Source: Druceiella hillmani (lineage: Eukaryota; Arthropoda; Insecta; Lepidoptera; Hepialidae). Taken from it: a DNA stretch of 64,000 nucleotides. Location of the stretch: the NCBI GenBank assembly GCA_039881145.1, contig JAYKKI010000038.1, positions 775,001 through 839,000 of the forward strand, read 5' to 3'. Within the stretch, counting starts at the first letter, position 1. Every line of letters starts with the position of its first letter. Of this stretch, positions 21,840 through 33,059 are shown piece by piece. The position numbers and the translations under genes were made by a program. The notes under the pieces were generated by a model. It made no database searches, was not told where the DNA came from, and saw only the letters and a list, made by a program, of their open reading frames with translations.

Positions 21840-24480
21840 AAATAAAAACGTAAACCACTCATCTGTCAAATTAAATTTAAAATTAATGTAATTGAATTTA
21901 AAATTAATTTTGAATTATTATTTAACTATTTTATTATCAGTAAGTTTTGTGAAAATGTTTTAATATGTTTTAATATAATTTTTGTCATAAAAAAATGGAT
22001 TATGTAATTTATTTTTAAATTGCTTAGTTTAACAACATAGTAAAGTATTCTTTCAATATATATTAAAAATATTAATTCCTTTGAATGGTCATAGTGTAAT
22101 TCTTATAGAAATTTGTGTGAAAACAGGTTATTCTAAAATTTTACCATTAAATGTATACATAATGTTAATTTGTTTAGTGTTACTTGGATAAATACACGAC
22201 GCAAAAAACTAATTTTTTTTCTCTGAATCCAAGCAGATAGTTTTGAAAAGGAGCAAGGACAAAATGGTTTTTCTCGAATATTGGATCGTTGGATATGTCA
22301 AGCAAATACACATAGTATCAGTTGGTTTATCATATCAAAAATACGTTTAATTAAAAAAATATTGATTTAAGCTCACCCTATTAATCGTTTATTTTGCTTT
22401 CGTAACCCTTCCAAACTTCTTAACTTAGTTAGGCTTTTAATACATTCTATGTTAATAAGTATGAATAATATGCTAAAATCTGTATAATTAATATGTGAAG
22501 TAAAACAAATTGAAACGTTCTATTAATAGTTCCTTAATGGACATCAGATGTAAAGTTTTGTTGAACAGTAAATTTCGGAATTAAACTCCTGATTTTATAA
22601 ACGTAGGACATCATTTATTTTTTAAAATTTAGAAGTGAAGGGAGATCTTGGGAGAAAACAAAGCCAAATGGACTTCACACATAATATCAAATATTTACGA
22701 ACTGACAAATTGAAATTTAAAATAAAGAGAATGGACCATATTATGTTTTTTCATTTACTAGTGTGCCAGTATGTCATTTTATTATATAATAAAAATTTCG
22801 TACATTTTAAACCAATAAATGATATTTGAAAATGAATAGTATTTCCTTTGAATCGTTTCTGATCACATTTATACAATATTATTTTGTTAATAGTCCCGTG
22901 ATTTCTTAGTTGATATTTTTAAGGCAGGATAACTTCAATATGTTTAGTATGTAACCCACATTCATTCTTTTGTATGCTTATGATTTCATTATACTTAACT
23001 ATGCCAAGGAACATGATCAGTGGTCACCTGCTTAAATTTCGTAAAATATCATACAAAGAGCACGTTTTATCGATCATGTCTCTGCCATTATTTGAAAGAT
23101 TATAATAGCAATTATTTCTATCTTACTTTGGCCACTAGAGTTCTTATCATTGCAGCCATACATTTAGTTAACTCGAGAAGGAGTGTGTTTTTCTAATATT
23201 GAATACATTAACTTGATACGTCTCTAAAAGTAAAAAATTCACAAGGAAACAGTTTTATTTGTTAGAAATACTTTTAGGAACATATTTATTTGTATTTTTT
23301 GTTCGCACAAATCATCGTAGTATTTAAGTCAAATGGTTTTTTCGAGACTTGTTACAACCTAGGAAAATTATCTAAATAGATAAAACAGAATTTTGTCATT
23401 GTACAGGTTAGTCTTATATTTTGAAAACATTTTTGAAGACCATTCTATCATTAGCATCTCAGCCCCATTTATTCTCCTACTTCTAATAGAACAGCCAAAA
23501 AAATTTCTCATTAGGAAAATAAATTCTTGTGCCGTTATTATCGGAAATAAACTTTGGATCAGTGTTCCTTCTGAAGTCATATGACTGTAAGTTTGCTTTC
23601 TTCGTGCGTCTTCTTATTGCAATAAAGTTATAAAATATCCAATAGTCCTTTTATTGCCATCATGTGGATCAATTTTGCCGTCCTTTTTCAATATATTTAT
23701 TTATTTTTATTTTTATGTCCTTATTAATATATTTGTAATCTCACAAATTATATTTATATTAATATATAAATATTTTTTTTATTACGATATATTACCGGAA
23801 AATATAAACTGATTTTAATGTCATTGCGATTATTTTATTAACGCCAAATGTTTTTTTCAAGATTAGTCGGATTAAAATAAATCATCATATGAGAAAAAAT
23901 TAGCTGTTAAGAATAGAAAACGTTTTCTCCAAATAGAAAAGGTTTTCTCCTTATGACTATTGATTGGGTCAAAAATTAAATACTTTTTTAAATAAATCCA
24001 TTAATATGGAATAATGAAAAAATTAATCAAAATACTTAATTGCCAAGTGAAATCTTTTCAAAGTTTTAAAGGAAAAAAATCTAAAAATATGATAAATAAA
24101 TAAATCACTTTTTTGTGGTTCAAAATATGAATATTGATAAATAAAAAAATATTTATGGTTAAATTAATCAGACGACAAAAAAAATAAAGCACACGTTTTT
24201 ACCGACCGGTTAGATAAACCGACAGTTGAAAGCTACAAAATGTAAGTAAAGAATATAATTAAAACCCAGTTTGCTTTTTGTTCACATATTTTGACGTCAA
24301 ATTTTGATTTCGTCTCTAGAATATGGGAGATATTAGCAGAGAAGGTAGGAAGCAATGCCATTAGGAAACCTAAGGCAGAGAATGGTGGTAGGTATTAAGG
24401 TTAACGGAACCATTCTGTAATATCAGTTTGAAATAATTAGAGCAAATTTTAATAAGTGTTGTATTCGTAATCAATATATA
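21840..24480. other. AT-rich sequence, nothing recognised
   Basis: Several short open frames occur (22635-22829, and both strands at 23368-23584), all AT-driven and overlapping antisense. No transposon ends or family motifs were seen. Confidence 0.45.
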
Positions 24481-24639
24481 TTATAAAATTAAGTGTACAA
24501 TGTGCGTACCCCTAAAACTCAGAAAAGAGTCCCTGGACGATCAAGGGAGTTATATGGTATGGTAGCCCTCTGTTCCCCGGCCATGAAGAAGGTTCCCATT
24601 TTTACCTGAGGGGTGTGCTTAAGGGCTAAAAGTTTCACC

Positions 24640-24830
24640 TTCTAGAAATTTCTAGAACAGTCTGAACATTCGAGAGCATTCCACAACATTACAGAACACT
24701 CCGGAATATTCTATAATATTTGAGAATAGTTCAGAACGTTCGGGGATATACTGGAATATCTCAGATCATGATGGAACAGTCCAGTACACTCTAGAATGTT
24801 GTGGAATGTTCCGAAACATTGTGGACCATT
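24640..24830 (+). promoter_or_regulatory. heat-shock-element-like decamer array
   Basis: The array starts TTCTAGAAATTTCTAGAA, a perfect run of four alternating units. From 24661 to 24830 it continues as 17 decamers in exact 10-base register with consensus CYRGAACATT. Read across junctions this is TTCnnGAAnn repeated, the binding pattern of heat shock factor. Individual decamers are diverged, but the GAA at positions 4-6 and the closing TT are well kept. The array ends about 40 bp before a TATA-like box and about 250 bp before the Helitron start codon. Confidence 0.8.
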
Positions 24831-24872
24831 CAAAGCCTTTTTTGTATGGGTGAGGTTACCCATTAGTTGCGG

Positions 24873-24912
24873 TACGTAAAGCAAGATCCGTCGTGGATTT
24901 GAACGTCAGTTT
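24873..24912 (+). promoter_or_regulatory. putative core promoter: TATA-like box and initiator
   Basis: TACGTAAA at 24873-24880 lies about 30 bases upstream of GTCAGTT (24905-24911), which matches the arthropod initiator TCAGT. The leader from about 24908 to 25076 is A-rich with few structured stretches, similar in style to heat-shock gene leaders. The TATA box has one atypical step (CG). There is no expression evidence. Confidence 0.5.
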
Positions 24913-25076
24913 CTATCAGTAAAAAGCACTGAATAAATAAAAACAAACAGTGAAGTGTGAGTAATCAAAGTGATATAGTGACTGAATTTAAATTGAAAAT
25001 AAAACTATGAAATGTGTTTAAAGAGTACTTAGTGTATTTATTAATAAAACGTTGATTTAATTTATATTTTATACAA

Positions 25077-26040
25077 TGCCCAAACGTAAAAGAGGAGGAG
25101 ATCTTACCATGAAAAGATCTTAGCGAAAAAAGGAAACAGTGAAAGAGCGCGAAGCAGGTTTATGTTCCCGAAGAATGAGAATGAGTACCGTGAGAAGCAA
25201 CGAAACCGAAGGATCACGAAATGCAACGAAACCGAAGGAACGAAGAATGGAGAATTGCGACACAATCTTATGAAAAAAGACTGCGAACGCAAGCCACCTA
25301 TGAAAATATCACCCTACGCAAAGCGCGGACGAAGACAAGTAAAAAGTATAACCTAACAAATGAAGAATTCTACTACGACCCGGCAAAAGAATCCAACAAA
25401 CACCAACACGTCGTAATCGGAAAATGGATAATCAATGATGATCGCGTATCGAAGGTGGATCATTGGTTATCGGCCTTACCCTCGTAGGAAGTCCAAGATA
25501 CATGCATGAATATACTCAAGATGCCATGACCTAGGAAGGAAAATATGAATGATCTGACCTCATTGTAACATTCGCATGCAAATTATCGTAGCAGGAAATC
25601 AAAGAACTACTAATATATGGACAAGCCGCCATGGATCGACACGATATAATAGCCCGAATTTTTTGATAAAAAAAAGTAATAAGATTTATTAAAGTCATCA
25701 CTAAATACCACATCTTTGGAACCGTTAGGTGCTGGATGTACACAATCGAATGGAAAAAACAAAGACTGCCTCACTCACAAATCTCACTCGCGACAGAATT
25801 CATCCTACCGATATCGACATAAAAATTCAAACTTAATTTTCCATTTCACAAGAAGATCTGGAGCTGTTCAACATAGTTGTGAAAAACACGATTCACGGAC
25901 CAAGCGGGCCATTAAACTCCAATTCGCAATATATTAATGATGGAAAATATATAAAAAAATACCCAAAACCATATTTCGATGACAGACAAACCGCATATGA
26001 TGGCTATTCCAAATACAGAAGATGATCACCCAAAAAAAGT
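25077..26040 (+). pseudogene. Helitron Rep protein N-terminal part (broken)
   Basis: Would initiate rolling-circle transposition. The frame from ATG at 25077 starts MPKRKRGGDLT and soon stops. Another frame gives YEKRLRTQATYENITLRKAR, then LTNEEFYYDPAKESNKHQHV and VIGKW, as in insect Helitron N-termini. Then come KEIKELLIYGQAAMDRHDII, FGTVRCWMYTIEWKKQRLPH and YPKPYFDDRQTAYDGYSKYR in shifting frames, corresponding to the conserved block before and around the Rep motifs. The HUH histidines and catalytic tyrosines cannot be placed with confidence in this copy. Confidence 0.75.
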
Positions 26041-26044
26041 AATT

Positions 26045-27460
26045 TTTTTGTCTGGAAAAAATGCAAAAGAAAACATTTTATATATGCTTCTAAATTTCAT
26101 TAATTCGACTTTATTCTAAATTCATCTTCAAAAGCACTGACAAGTATATTTCGTATAACGATTCCAATATTTAGCTAATAACTATTATAATCATGTTATA
26201 ACTAACTTGTAATTTATTAAACTTTTGAAATTAATCAATAGTATTCAATAAATATTTTATTATTAAGCAATGCTTAACATTAGTGTAAAAAATTATAACA
26301 ATACATTAAGCAGGTAATTCTAATATATTTTCAAAATAAACCTGCTTAAAATATATTCCTATATCTAATTCTTTAATTGGTCGTGCCTAATTCTGATTCT
26401 GCAGAAAATAATTTTTCCAATTATGTATTACTGAAGTAAACAAATATATTTTATAAGTTTTAAGTTGATCAGAAATAAATTAACAGATTTATACAGCGCG
26501 CCTGGGGCTTTTCCAAGCAGGTAGACGCGGGCAATTTGAACGTGTGCGTACAATAACAACAGTCTATTTTCTGGGTATATGAATAAATTTTACGTGTTGT
26601 ATATTACATGGTAAAAAAGTGAATAAAAATCAAGAAATTGTGTTATTTCGCTGAAGACTCGTCTTGAAATTTTTATATCATTTTACTACCTAATTTAAAA
26701 AAAACGATTGTGAATTTTAAAAATAGTATATGGATTTTTAAAATTAACAATCGTTTTTTTTTAAATTTAAAACTGATTTCTTCCTAATTTTGGTTCCTTG
26801 TTTTAAGATGTGTAAATTTTGTTGTTAATTTTATTATTTTCTCCAGTCTTCTAAATACTCTACTTGAATGAAACTATGAAAATTAAAACTTCCATCGCAA
26901 ATTAAAATATTCACTTAAAACTACCCCAATTTTCTCTCCTGCGATAGAAATAAGAAAATGTTCATTACGTATATTTACTTCTTTTATTTAATTAAAAGTT
27001 ACTTATTGTAATCACCGTCTTAAAGACATCCTTTTTGGTCAAAAATGATACTTTTTTTACTATTCCACATAAGCACAATTCTATAAGAGTATAAAACTTA
27101 AATGCATAATATTCACAGCAAATAATATTACTTATTGTCGAAGTTACAATTACTTCTATTTTTTTAAGGTTTAAAATAATAATACATTTCTACCCTACAT
27201 ATTACCAATTATTTAAACAACGATAATAAATATCAAGTTTAATACAAGATGAATTACTTTATTATGTTACTGAAAAAATTAAACTTAAAAAAAAAGTTAA
27301 AAATTAAACTTAATGCATTTTTCTTTTTGATGGCAATGTCTATAGATCTTAATACAGGCCATCTGATAGATATATAGATCTTGTACCACGCGGCGTTGAA
27401 TAATTTCTATGTACGTTGAACACAGATTAGCATAGTGGTTTTTAAAGAGTTGATTTGATG
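26045..27460. other. AT-rich sequence with one hairpin, no gene recognised
   Basis: Apart from the inverted repeat at 26694-26764 nothing was recognised. Confidence 0.45.
26694..26764. repeat. 31-bp inverted repeat, 9-base loop
   Basis: TTTAAAAAAAACGATTGT plus AATTTTAAAAAT on the left is matched on the right by ATTTTTAAAATT plus ACAATCGTTTTTTTTAAA, with one mismatch. A transcript from either strand would form a long hairpin. Confidence 0.8.
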
Positions 27461-27727
27461 ATTTTTATGCCCCGTCCATACGCTTGGCAAACAATGGCAA
27501 ACAGCAAACACCTACATGTGGATGGGTATTTGTATGTGTTTGCCTGTTCCTGTTTGTGTTTACCACTGTTCGGGGTCGGTGTCGGTTTTTCTTCACAGAT
27601 CAAAGGCTGTTTGACAAACAGTTCGCGGTGTTTCCATACGCTTGGTAAACGTTTAGTGCCGCGCGCGAGCTTACGGGTGGTGGACGTGTCGCATCGATAC
27701 CATAGCAGCAGTTTTTGGCGCGATATC

Positions 27728-30700
27728 ATGTCCTATTGGTCAGAAGATACAACTCTTTGTTTTTTAGAAGCGTATCAAAATGAGCCCTGCATTTGGAATT
27801 CGATAGACATTAACCACAAAAATAGGCAGAAGGTCCACGATGCGTGGACCCGCATTAGTGTGATAATGAATAAAAATGTGAAAGAATTAAAACATAAAAA
27901 AGAAATATTAATGGCTACGTTCAGGAGACACTTCAAAAAAAAACAAGACTCAATTCGTTCTGGTGCAGGTTGGTTTTGACTATTATTACTTTTTTATCAT
28001 GACTTGGAATTTAGAGCTGCTTTTTTGTTTTGAGAGATAACATGCTTAATAATTAGGAGCTTATTCTTAGTGCTACTATCGCCACACAGCCTGAACGATA
28101 GATAAAAATTTTCATTAAATGTTGAATTTCACGTATAATTGCGTACCTATTCCAACACTTTTTTCTTTCATGAATTTGATAAATGTGTCTTATGTTTTAG
28201 GAGCAGACGATATCTATAGACCCATATGGTTTGCTTATGACCTAATGGAATCATTTTTGGGGCCGGTGTATACAAGCACAAATAATATAAATACAGAGGT
28301 AAGTAAAACTATAAATATTTTTCGTAGTGGTTTATTTAATCTAATAGGTACATATTGTATCAAAATAGATATACACAAACTTTCTATGCTAACTTACTAA
28401 TAATATGAACTATGTAATAATAAGACCTGTCTGTCGCACTCACGTAAAAGTCAATATCCTTATTCATACGTTGGGCAATATAATTTAATCTATTTCACTA
28501 ATACGCGGTTGAGACAAGTTCTTTTTAGCCTTGGGGATTGTAAGCCGGTAACATGTCTTCAACAAGACTAGGCATATCCATGTTGGTTCGAATATTGTTA
28601 AAGCAAGATTTGTACGAGTCACGGAGGAGCAATTCCTTAATGCGATTAAGTACATTGACTCCGTTTGGAATATTTTTCCTTTGACCAGCTTGTAGCCAGG
28701 GGGTACTCGCTTCATGGCTTGCAAGAGATTTCTCTTTTGCCCGCGGACAAACTTATAGCAGTCGTTCCTCTTGTAAACGTGAAGATGGTGCTTTGTTTCG
28801 TCGCGTATAGGCATCACCGCCATCTTAGGCCGATCGTCAATGATTTTTTCAATTAATTTAGCTATTTGTTTATCCTTATCTTTCATCAGAGAAATCAACT
28901 CGGAAATTTGATTTTGATTTATTTGCGGAGAAACGTACGCGCCCGTTTTTCTGATGGTGGGCAGCACTTCCTCGTAAACGAAACGCATAAACTTTTTTGC
29001 TTGCAATTTATTTGAACGCGCTAGTAGAGCGTAGATACCGGGCAATATCCGATACAAATAGCGTCTCTGGATGCCAGTTTGATGGCGTTTCAAGTTGGGC
29101 CGTGAACGGGCCCAACTTGTTCCATGTATATTTCCATTCATCCGGAACAACTCTGTAAGCTTTTTTAACATTATCATAGCCCAAAAGTAAAGCAAACTCT
29201 TTCAGTTTACAATAAATATTATTGTCCGTCATGATATACGCCCAACATTTGAAATCACTGCCCTCGTCACCGAGTTTGGCTAACGGAAAATTGAAACGTT
29301 GCAAAGACATGACGCTCGATGCTATCTTATATAATAAGCACCACAACTTTTCACTTTGTACTCTAATATTGGGCGAATTTTATTAATTTAAATTCAAATT
29401 AAAATAATCAATGACCTATAGGTATACATTTTCAATTATTAAATTAATATAATATGCTATGTCGACCTACAAAAATATGAAGTGAATTCTTCTCTTATCT
29501 GTTTGGCGTGCACGGCTGACTTACGTGGTATATTTGGAACATCCTGAATTGCATTACTGAACTGTTGTAGTTTCGCCAAGATCCAGGTGTTATTAGTTGG
29601 CCATTTCCATTAATTACATCAAAAGTTCCTGGAGGAGTATATCTTGCTTTTCCTTAGGAAGTTATGTATTAACACACAGGTCATTGTAATGTGTGATACA
29701 GTACTCGGATCTAAATCAATTGGGCGACGATAAATTCGAAATACTGATATTAAAACTCCAAATGTGTTTTCTACTACCACCCGAGCTTTCGATAAGTTTT
29801 GATTAAATATTATATTTGGTGAACCAACGTTATGCTGTCCTGGGTAGGGTTTCATAACATGCTCACTTAATGCAAAAGCGCCGTCGCCTATGAAAACGTA
29901 CGGCACATCAATGTTCGATCCAGGAAGTGGGCATGGTGTAGGAATATCTATTTCGTTTCTAGAGATATTTTGCCATAGTAACGAATTATTAAAAACGCCA
30001 CCATCCCTGATTCTACCTTAACATCCTATATCTGCAAATATAAATTTGTAATTGGCATCAACTAACGCCAAAAGAACGATGCTAAAGGTTTTCTTATGGT
30101 TAAAATACTCCGTTCCGCTATGAGGTGGATTATCTATAACAAGCCATCTATGGAACCCAGGCAGTGCGGAAATTGTCTTCTATATCCTTTGTCAATATTC
30201 ATCCAAGCATCTTTCGTTGATGGTATATGAAATAAAAATTTAAACAATGTAAGATACAACGATAATAAACTAAACTAATAACATTTTCTAATTTTTTAGG
30301 AAGTGCCATCACAAGAAATGCTGAATGAAAGTGCAGCTTTAGCGGAAGAAGGAGAAGACGTAGATGGTAGTGATTCAGGGCACTCGTCAACTTTGCAAAC
30401 ATCAAAACCACCAACTTCCCGTCGTCGTCCTGCTAAAGATATAGCTGAACGGCAGATGTCTTTAGCTTTTGGGCAATTAACCAATATGTTAGCCAAAAAA
30501 GAACCTCAACCGCCACTAAAGGAAGAAGATGAATGCTAACTATATGGAAATTTGTTAACCCAAAAGTTGCGAGAACTGCCTTCTGATGACAGAAAACTGA
30601 TGATGTATGACATAGATACTTTATTTGTTAATAGAATTAAGGAGAAAACCATATCATCCTATCACTCAGTCCCATACCAAATGCGCATTACTTCACCAAT

Positions 30701-30980
30701 GCCAAACCGGCCGTCAACCTCCCAAACATCCTATTCCGAACTTTTTTCGAATACATCCCCTCATCTAAACCGTCCATCGCCTTCCCCAACGGCGCACTCT
30801 GAAACATCGAGTTCTCAAAGCATTCAATCCCATTATATCTCCCAACCGGACTTAACAAATTATGCAACTCCCAACATTAAAATTATATCCAACGAATTAA
30901 TTGCACCACAAACAGGACAAAATATTATTAATAAAACATTACTTAAAACTTACGAAGACTTTGATAACTATCAAAAATGA
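27728..30980 (+). pseudogene. Harbinger MADF-BESS protein, three exons, one stop
   Basis: Probable DNA-binding partner of the transposase. Exon 1 (27728-27968) encodes a MADF domain: SYWSEDTTLCFLEAYQNEP, DAWTRI, LKHKKEILMATFRRHFKK. It ends GCAG|GTTGG. Exon 2 (28201-28298) follows TTTTAG and encodes GADDIYRPIWFAYDLMESFL, ending GAG|GTAAGT. Exon 3 (30300-30980) follows TTTTTTAG and encodes an acidic linker, AERQMSLAFGQLTNMLAKK, then a BESS-type motif LRELPSDDRKLMMYDIDTLF and a Ser/Pro-rich tail. Phases agree across all junctions. One in-frame TAA (30537-30539), just before the BESS motif, breaks it. Intron 2 (2 kb) holds the BRO gene and a nuclease exon on the other strand. Confidence 0.85.
28485..29346 (-). 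pseudogene. bro: BRO-family gene (BRO-N domain), frameshifted
   Basis: BRO proteins occur in baculoviruses and other large insect DNA viruses and bind nucleic acids. The N-terminal frame (29346-29008) begins the BRO-N domain (LFVSDIARYL at its end). The second frame (29195-28485) carries LLARSNKLQAKKFMRFVYEE, VLPTIRKTGAY, a lysine-rich coiled region (LISLMKDKDKQIAKLIEKI) and a C-terminal part. The two overlap out of frame near 29040, so the gene is shifted. It lies inside intron 2 of the Harbinger MADF gene, about 270 bp beyond the nuclease exon. Either the transposon captured it or it was inserted later. No other viral gene is nearby. Confidence 0.85.
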
Positions 30981-31649
30981 ATAATATTAAATTATTCATT
31001 TTTTTAAGTTTTCGTAGTTTTGGTTTTAATTTTTCACAATTAACGCATAATGTAAAAATATAAATAAATATATTACAAAAATGTATGGTCTTTTAATAAA
31101 CTGAAATAAAAATGCCTTACCTTTATTTCGTCTCTCAACACTTGGTTAATAGCATTGCAGACTTCAGGTATGATTTTTGATATTATTTGATGGGATACTT
31201 TGAACAAATAGTGTAAACTTTTATAACTGTCACCACTTGCGATGAATCTTAATGTTATTGCTAGACGATATTTAGCTGGTATGGCGTCTCTGAAGTCAGT
31301 ATCTTGCTTCGAAATTAGAGGTGAAATTTTGTTTAGCAAATATTCAAAATCTGCAAAACTCATACGACAAAAGTTGTGAAACTGTCCTGATGGTTCATAA
31401 AGCAGCTCACTAAATTTTTCTTCTATAAATTCTCTAAAACAAAAAAACGTAAATTAAATAATACCTACACTGAAAATATACCCTATTTGTATTACTACGT
31501 AATTATATTACTTACCTTGTACGATTTTTGTGAATTTTTATCATCCACCAACGCCTTCGTCTTCTTCTTTTAAGTTCATTTTGTTTAAATTTAAAATAAA
31601 AATAAGTCAAACCGAAAGTGATAGCTGCCACAAGCTCGTCGTCCGCCAT
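29619..31649 (-). pseudogene. Harbinger DDE nuclease, three exons, broken
   Basis: The transposase catalytic subunit. Exon 1 (31649-31516) starts MADDELVAAITFGLTYFYFK and ends in a basic RRRRRRWW patch before GTAAG. Exon 2 (31433-31121) follows TTTTAG, carries MSFADFEYLLNKISPLI, RLAITLRFIASGDSYKSLHY and a helix-turn-helix-like FKVSHQIISKIIPEV, and ends AAG|GTAAGG. Exon 3 (about 30206-29640) encodes FPHCLGSIDG (first D), a deletion with shift, KKTFSIVLLALVDANYKFIF, FIGDGAFALSEHVMKPY (second D) and ARVVVENTFGVL (E). The expected acceptor before exon 3 reads CAT instead of CAG. The MADF gene's third exon lies in this gene's second intron. Confidence 0.88.
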
Positions 31650-31984
31650 ATTTGCCGATTCACAAAATACTAAACACGTTCGTAAGCGTGAGGATGACTG
31701 TTTGTGTTTGATGATTGTGGTCGATGTTTGGAACTTTGTGTTTTGTGGCATACACCAAGCGTATGGACGGGGCATTACATAATATTTATCAACAAATCTC
31801 CAAAACATTTTAAGTTTTCACTTGCTTAACTGTTCCGTTAATTTATCTGTTATGAAATACTTTGCGATTATACTTGATTAAATTATTATTATTTTATAGA
31901 AACAGGAATGACAAAGTTTTAAAATTATGGCATTCATTTCACTGTAGAAACAATAAGGAAGTAAAAGTTTCTGCTTTCATAAAT

Positions 31985-32290
31985 GTGATGTTAATAAATT
32001 GTTGCCGGGCATGATGCTGACGAACAGCTGAACGTAGCTGAAGTTTAGAACACTGGATGTGGGTCGTGAATCGTGACTTGAATGAAGTATCAAAGTTTTT
32101 TTAAGGAAGTTCGAATAAGTTGGAAATAACAGACCGCAGTATTTTCTGCCGTTTGCTGGAAATTAATTATTCGCATTGAATTTTGTTTCTAATTTTAAAC
32201 TTTTACTTATTTTTTTGCTTTTCGATGCTCGAGTAGATTAATGAAAGCGTTTTTCGTTTAGAATTTCATGTATTTTCAAGGGAGTTTATT
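31985..32290 (+). repeat. interspersed repeat, copy 2 (partner near 13.5 kb)
   Basis: CGTTTGCTGGAAATTAATTA followed by TTCGCATTGAATTTTGTTTC aligns to the 13.67-kb stretch. Weaker alignment begins near 32040. Confidence 0.55.
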
Positions 32291-33059
32291 TCATTGTTTT
32301 GATGGAAATTAACATTCCGACTCTTCTATTTTTCAGAATAGGTTAACTTATGTTACTTAAATTATATTAATTAAATTATGTTTCAATTTTCACGTTAAAA
32401 TATTTATTTATTTTTTAGACATATTCTTTTCACTTAAAACTTAACCAGCAGAATGAATATAACATAATTCTTATCTCTAAACGTAAGGAACTGACACTAT
32501 AAACATGAAAACTTTCATTACTGTGTTTGCTAAGTTTTTTTGTGCATGTTCATATAGTTTTTAAACTTAGAAAATTATTGAAAATATCCGTAATACAATA
32601 ATTTGCTTAAATTTTTGACTTTTAAATGTGTTTGCAGAGAAAAATAGTTTCGTTTTGGAATCATTTATAACTTTCAACAGGCGTACTCGAAATGAATGTT
32701 GATATTTACTCATTACAATACTTTTCTTCCGGGTTTTCAATCAACATCCTTTTTAATCGATAAGAAGATTATTCTATAATACTTAATAAATATCGAATAA
32801 GGAAAACATTCTGTCTGTCTGAGAAAATTGACTATGAGAAACTTTTGTCACAGTCACTTTTCTCGGACATCCCTTGATGTAGAAAACTTGAATTTTGATA
32901 CATCTATAATGCATTCTAAAGTATAAATATTATAAGAATGAAAAAAAATCATATGACATTGTTTGAGGTGTCAAATACAGTGGTCAATTATTAATTTCAT
33001 TTACCATATCAATTGAAAGAGCAATTTGAAAGAATTCTTCGATATATTTTTCAGAATTT

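Larger units (their letters stand above)
24640..26045 (+). mobile_element. Helitron 5' half (promoter region and Rep part), degraded
   Basis: Assigned from the protein remnants at 25077-26040. The exact 5' terminus (expected to begin TC after a host A) was not located; it may lie upstream near 24.49 kb, where CCCTGGACGATCAAGGG and a GC-richer block begin. No helicase domain follows, so the copy is truncated or decayed after 26.04 kb. Confidence 0.7.
27468..31774. mobile_element. complete PIF/Harbinger transposon (4307 bp) with cargo
   Basis: The left end TGCCCCGTCCATACGCTTGG is the exact reverse complement of the right end at 31755-31774. Both are flanked by TTA (27465-27467 and 31775-31777), the target duplication typical of PIF/Harbinger. 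A further CCATACGCTTGG lies at 27636, and GTTTG-type motifs recur in both subterminal regions. Inside are a MADF-BESS gene (+), a nuclease gene (-) interleaved with it, and a BRO-family gene (-). The ends are perfect but every gene carries lesions, so the copy is probably non-autonomous now. Confidence 0.95.

Noticed and set aside
27442..27729. Minus-strand 95-codon frame
   Set aside because: It lies across the Harbinger left terminus and is antisense to the MADF gene leader. No domain was found.
28485..29346. Integrated insect virus genome
   Set aside because: Only a BRO-type gene is present. No other viral gene was seen on either side, and the flanks are Harbinger genes.
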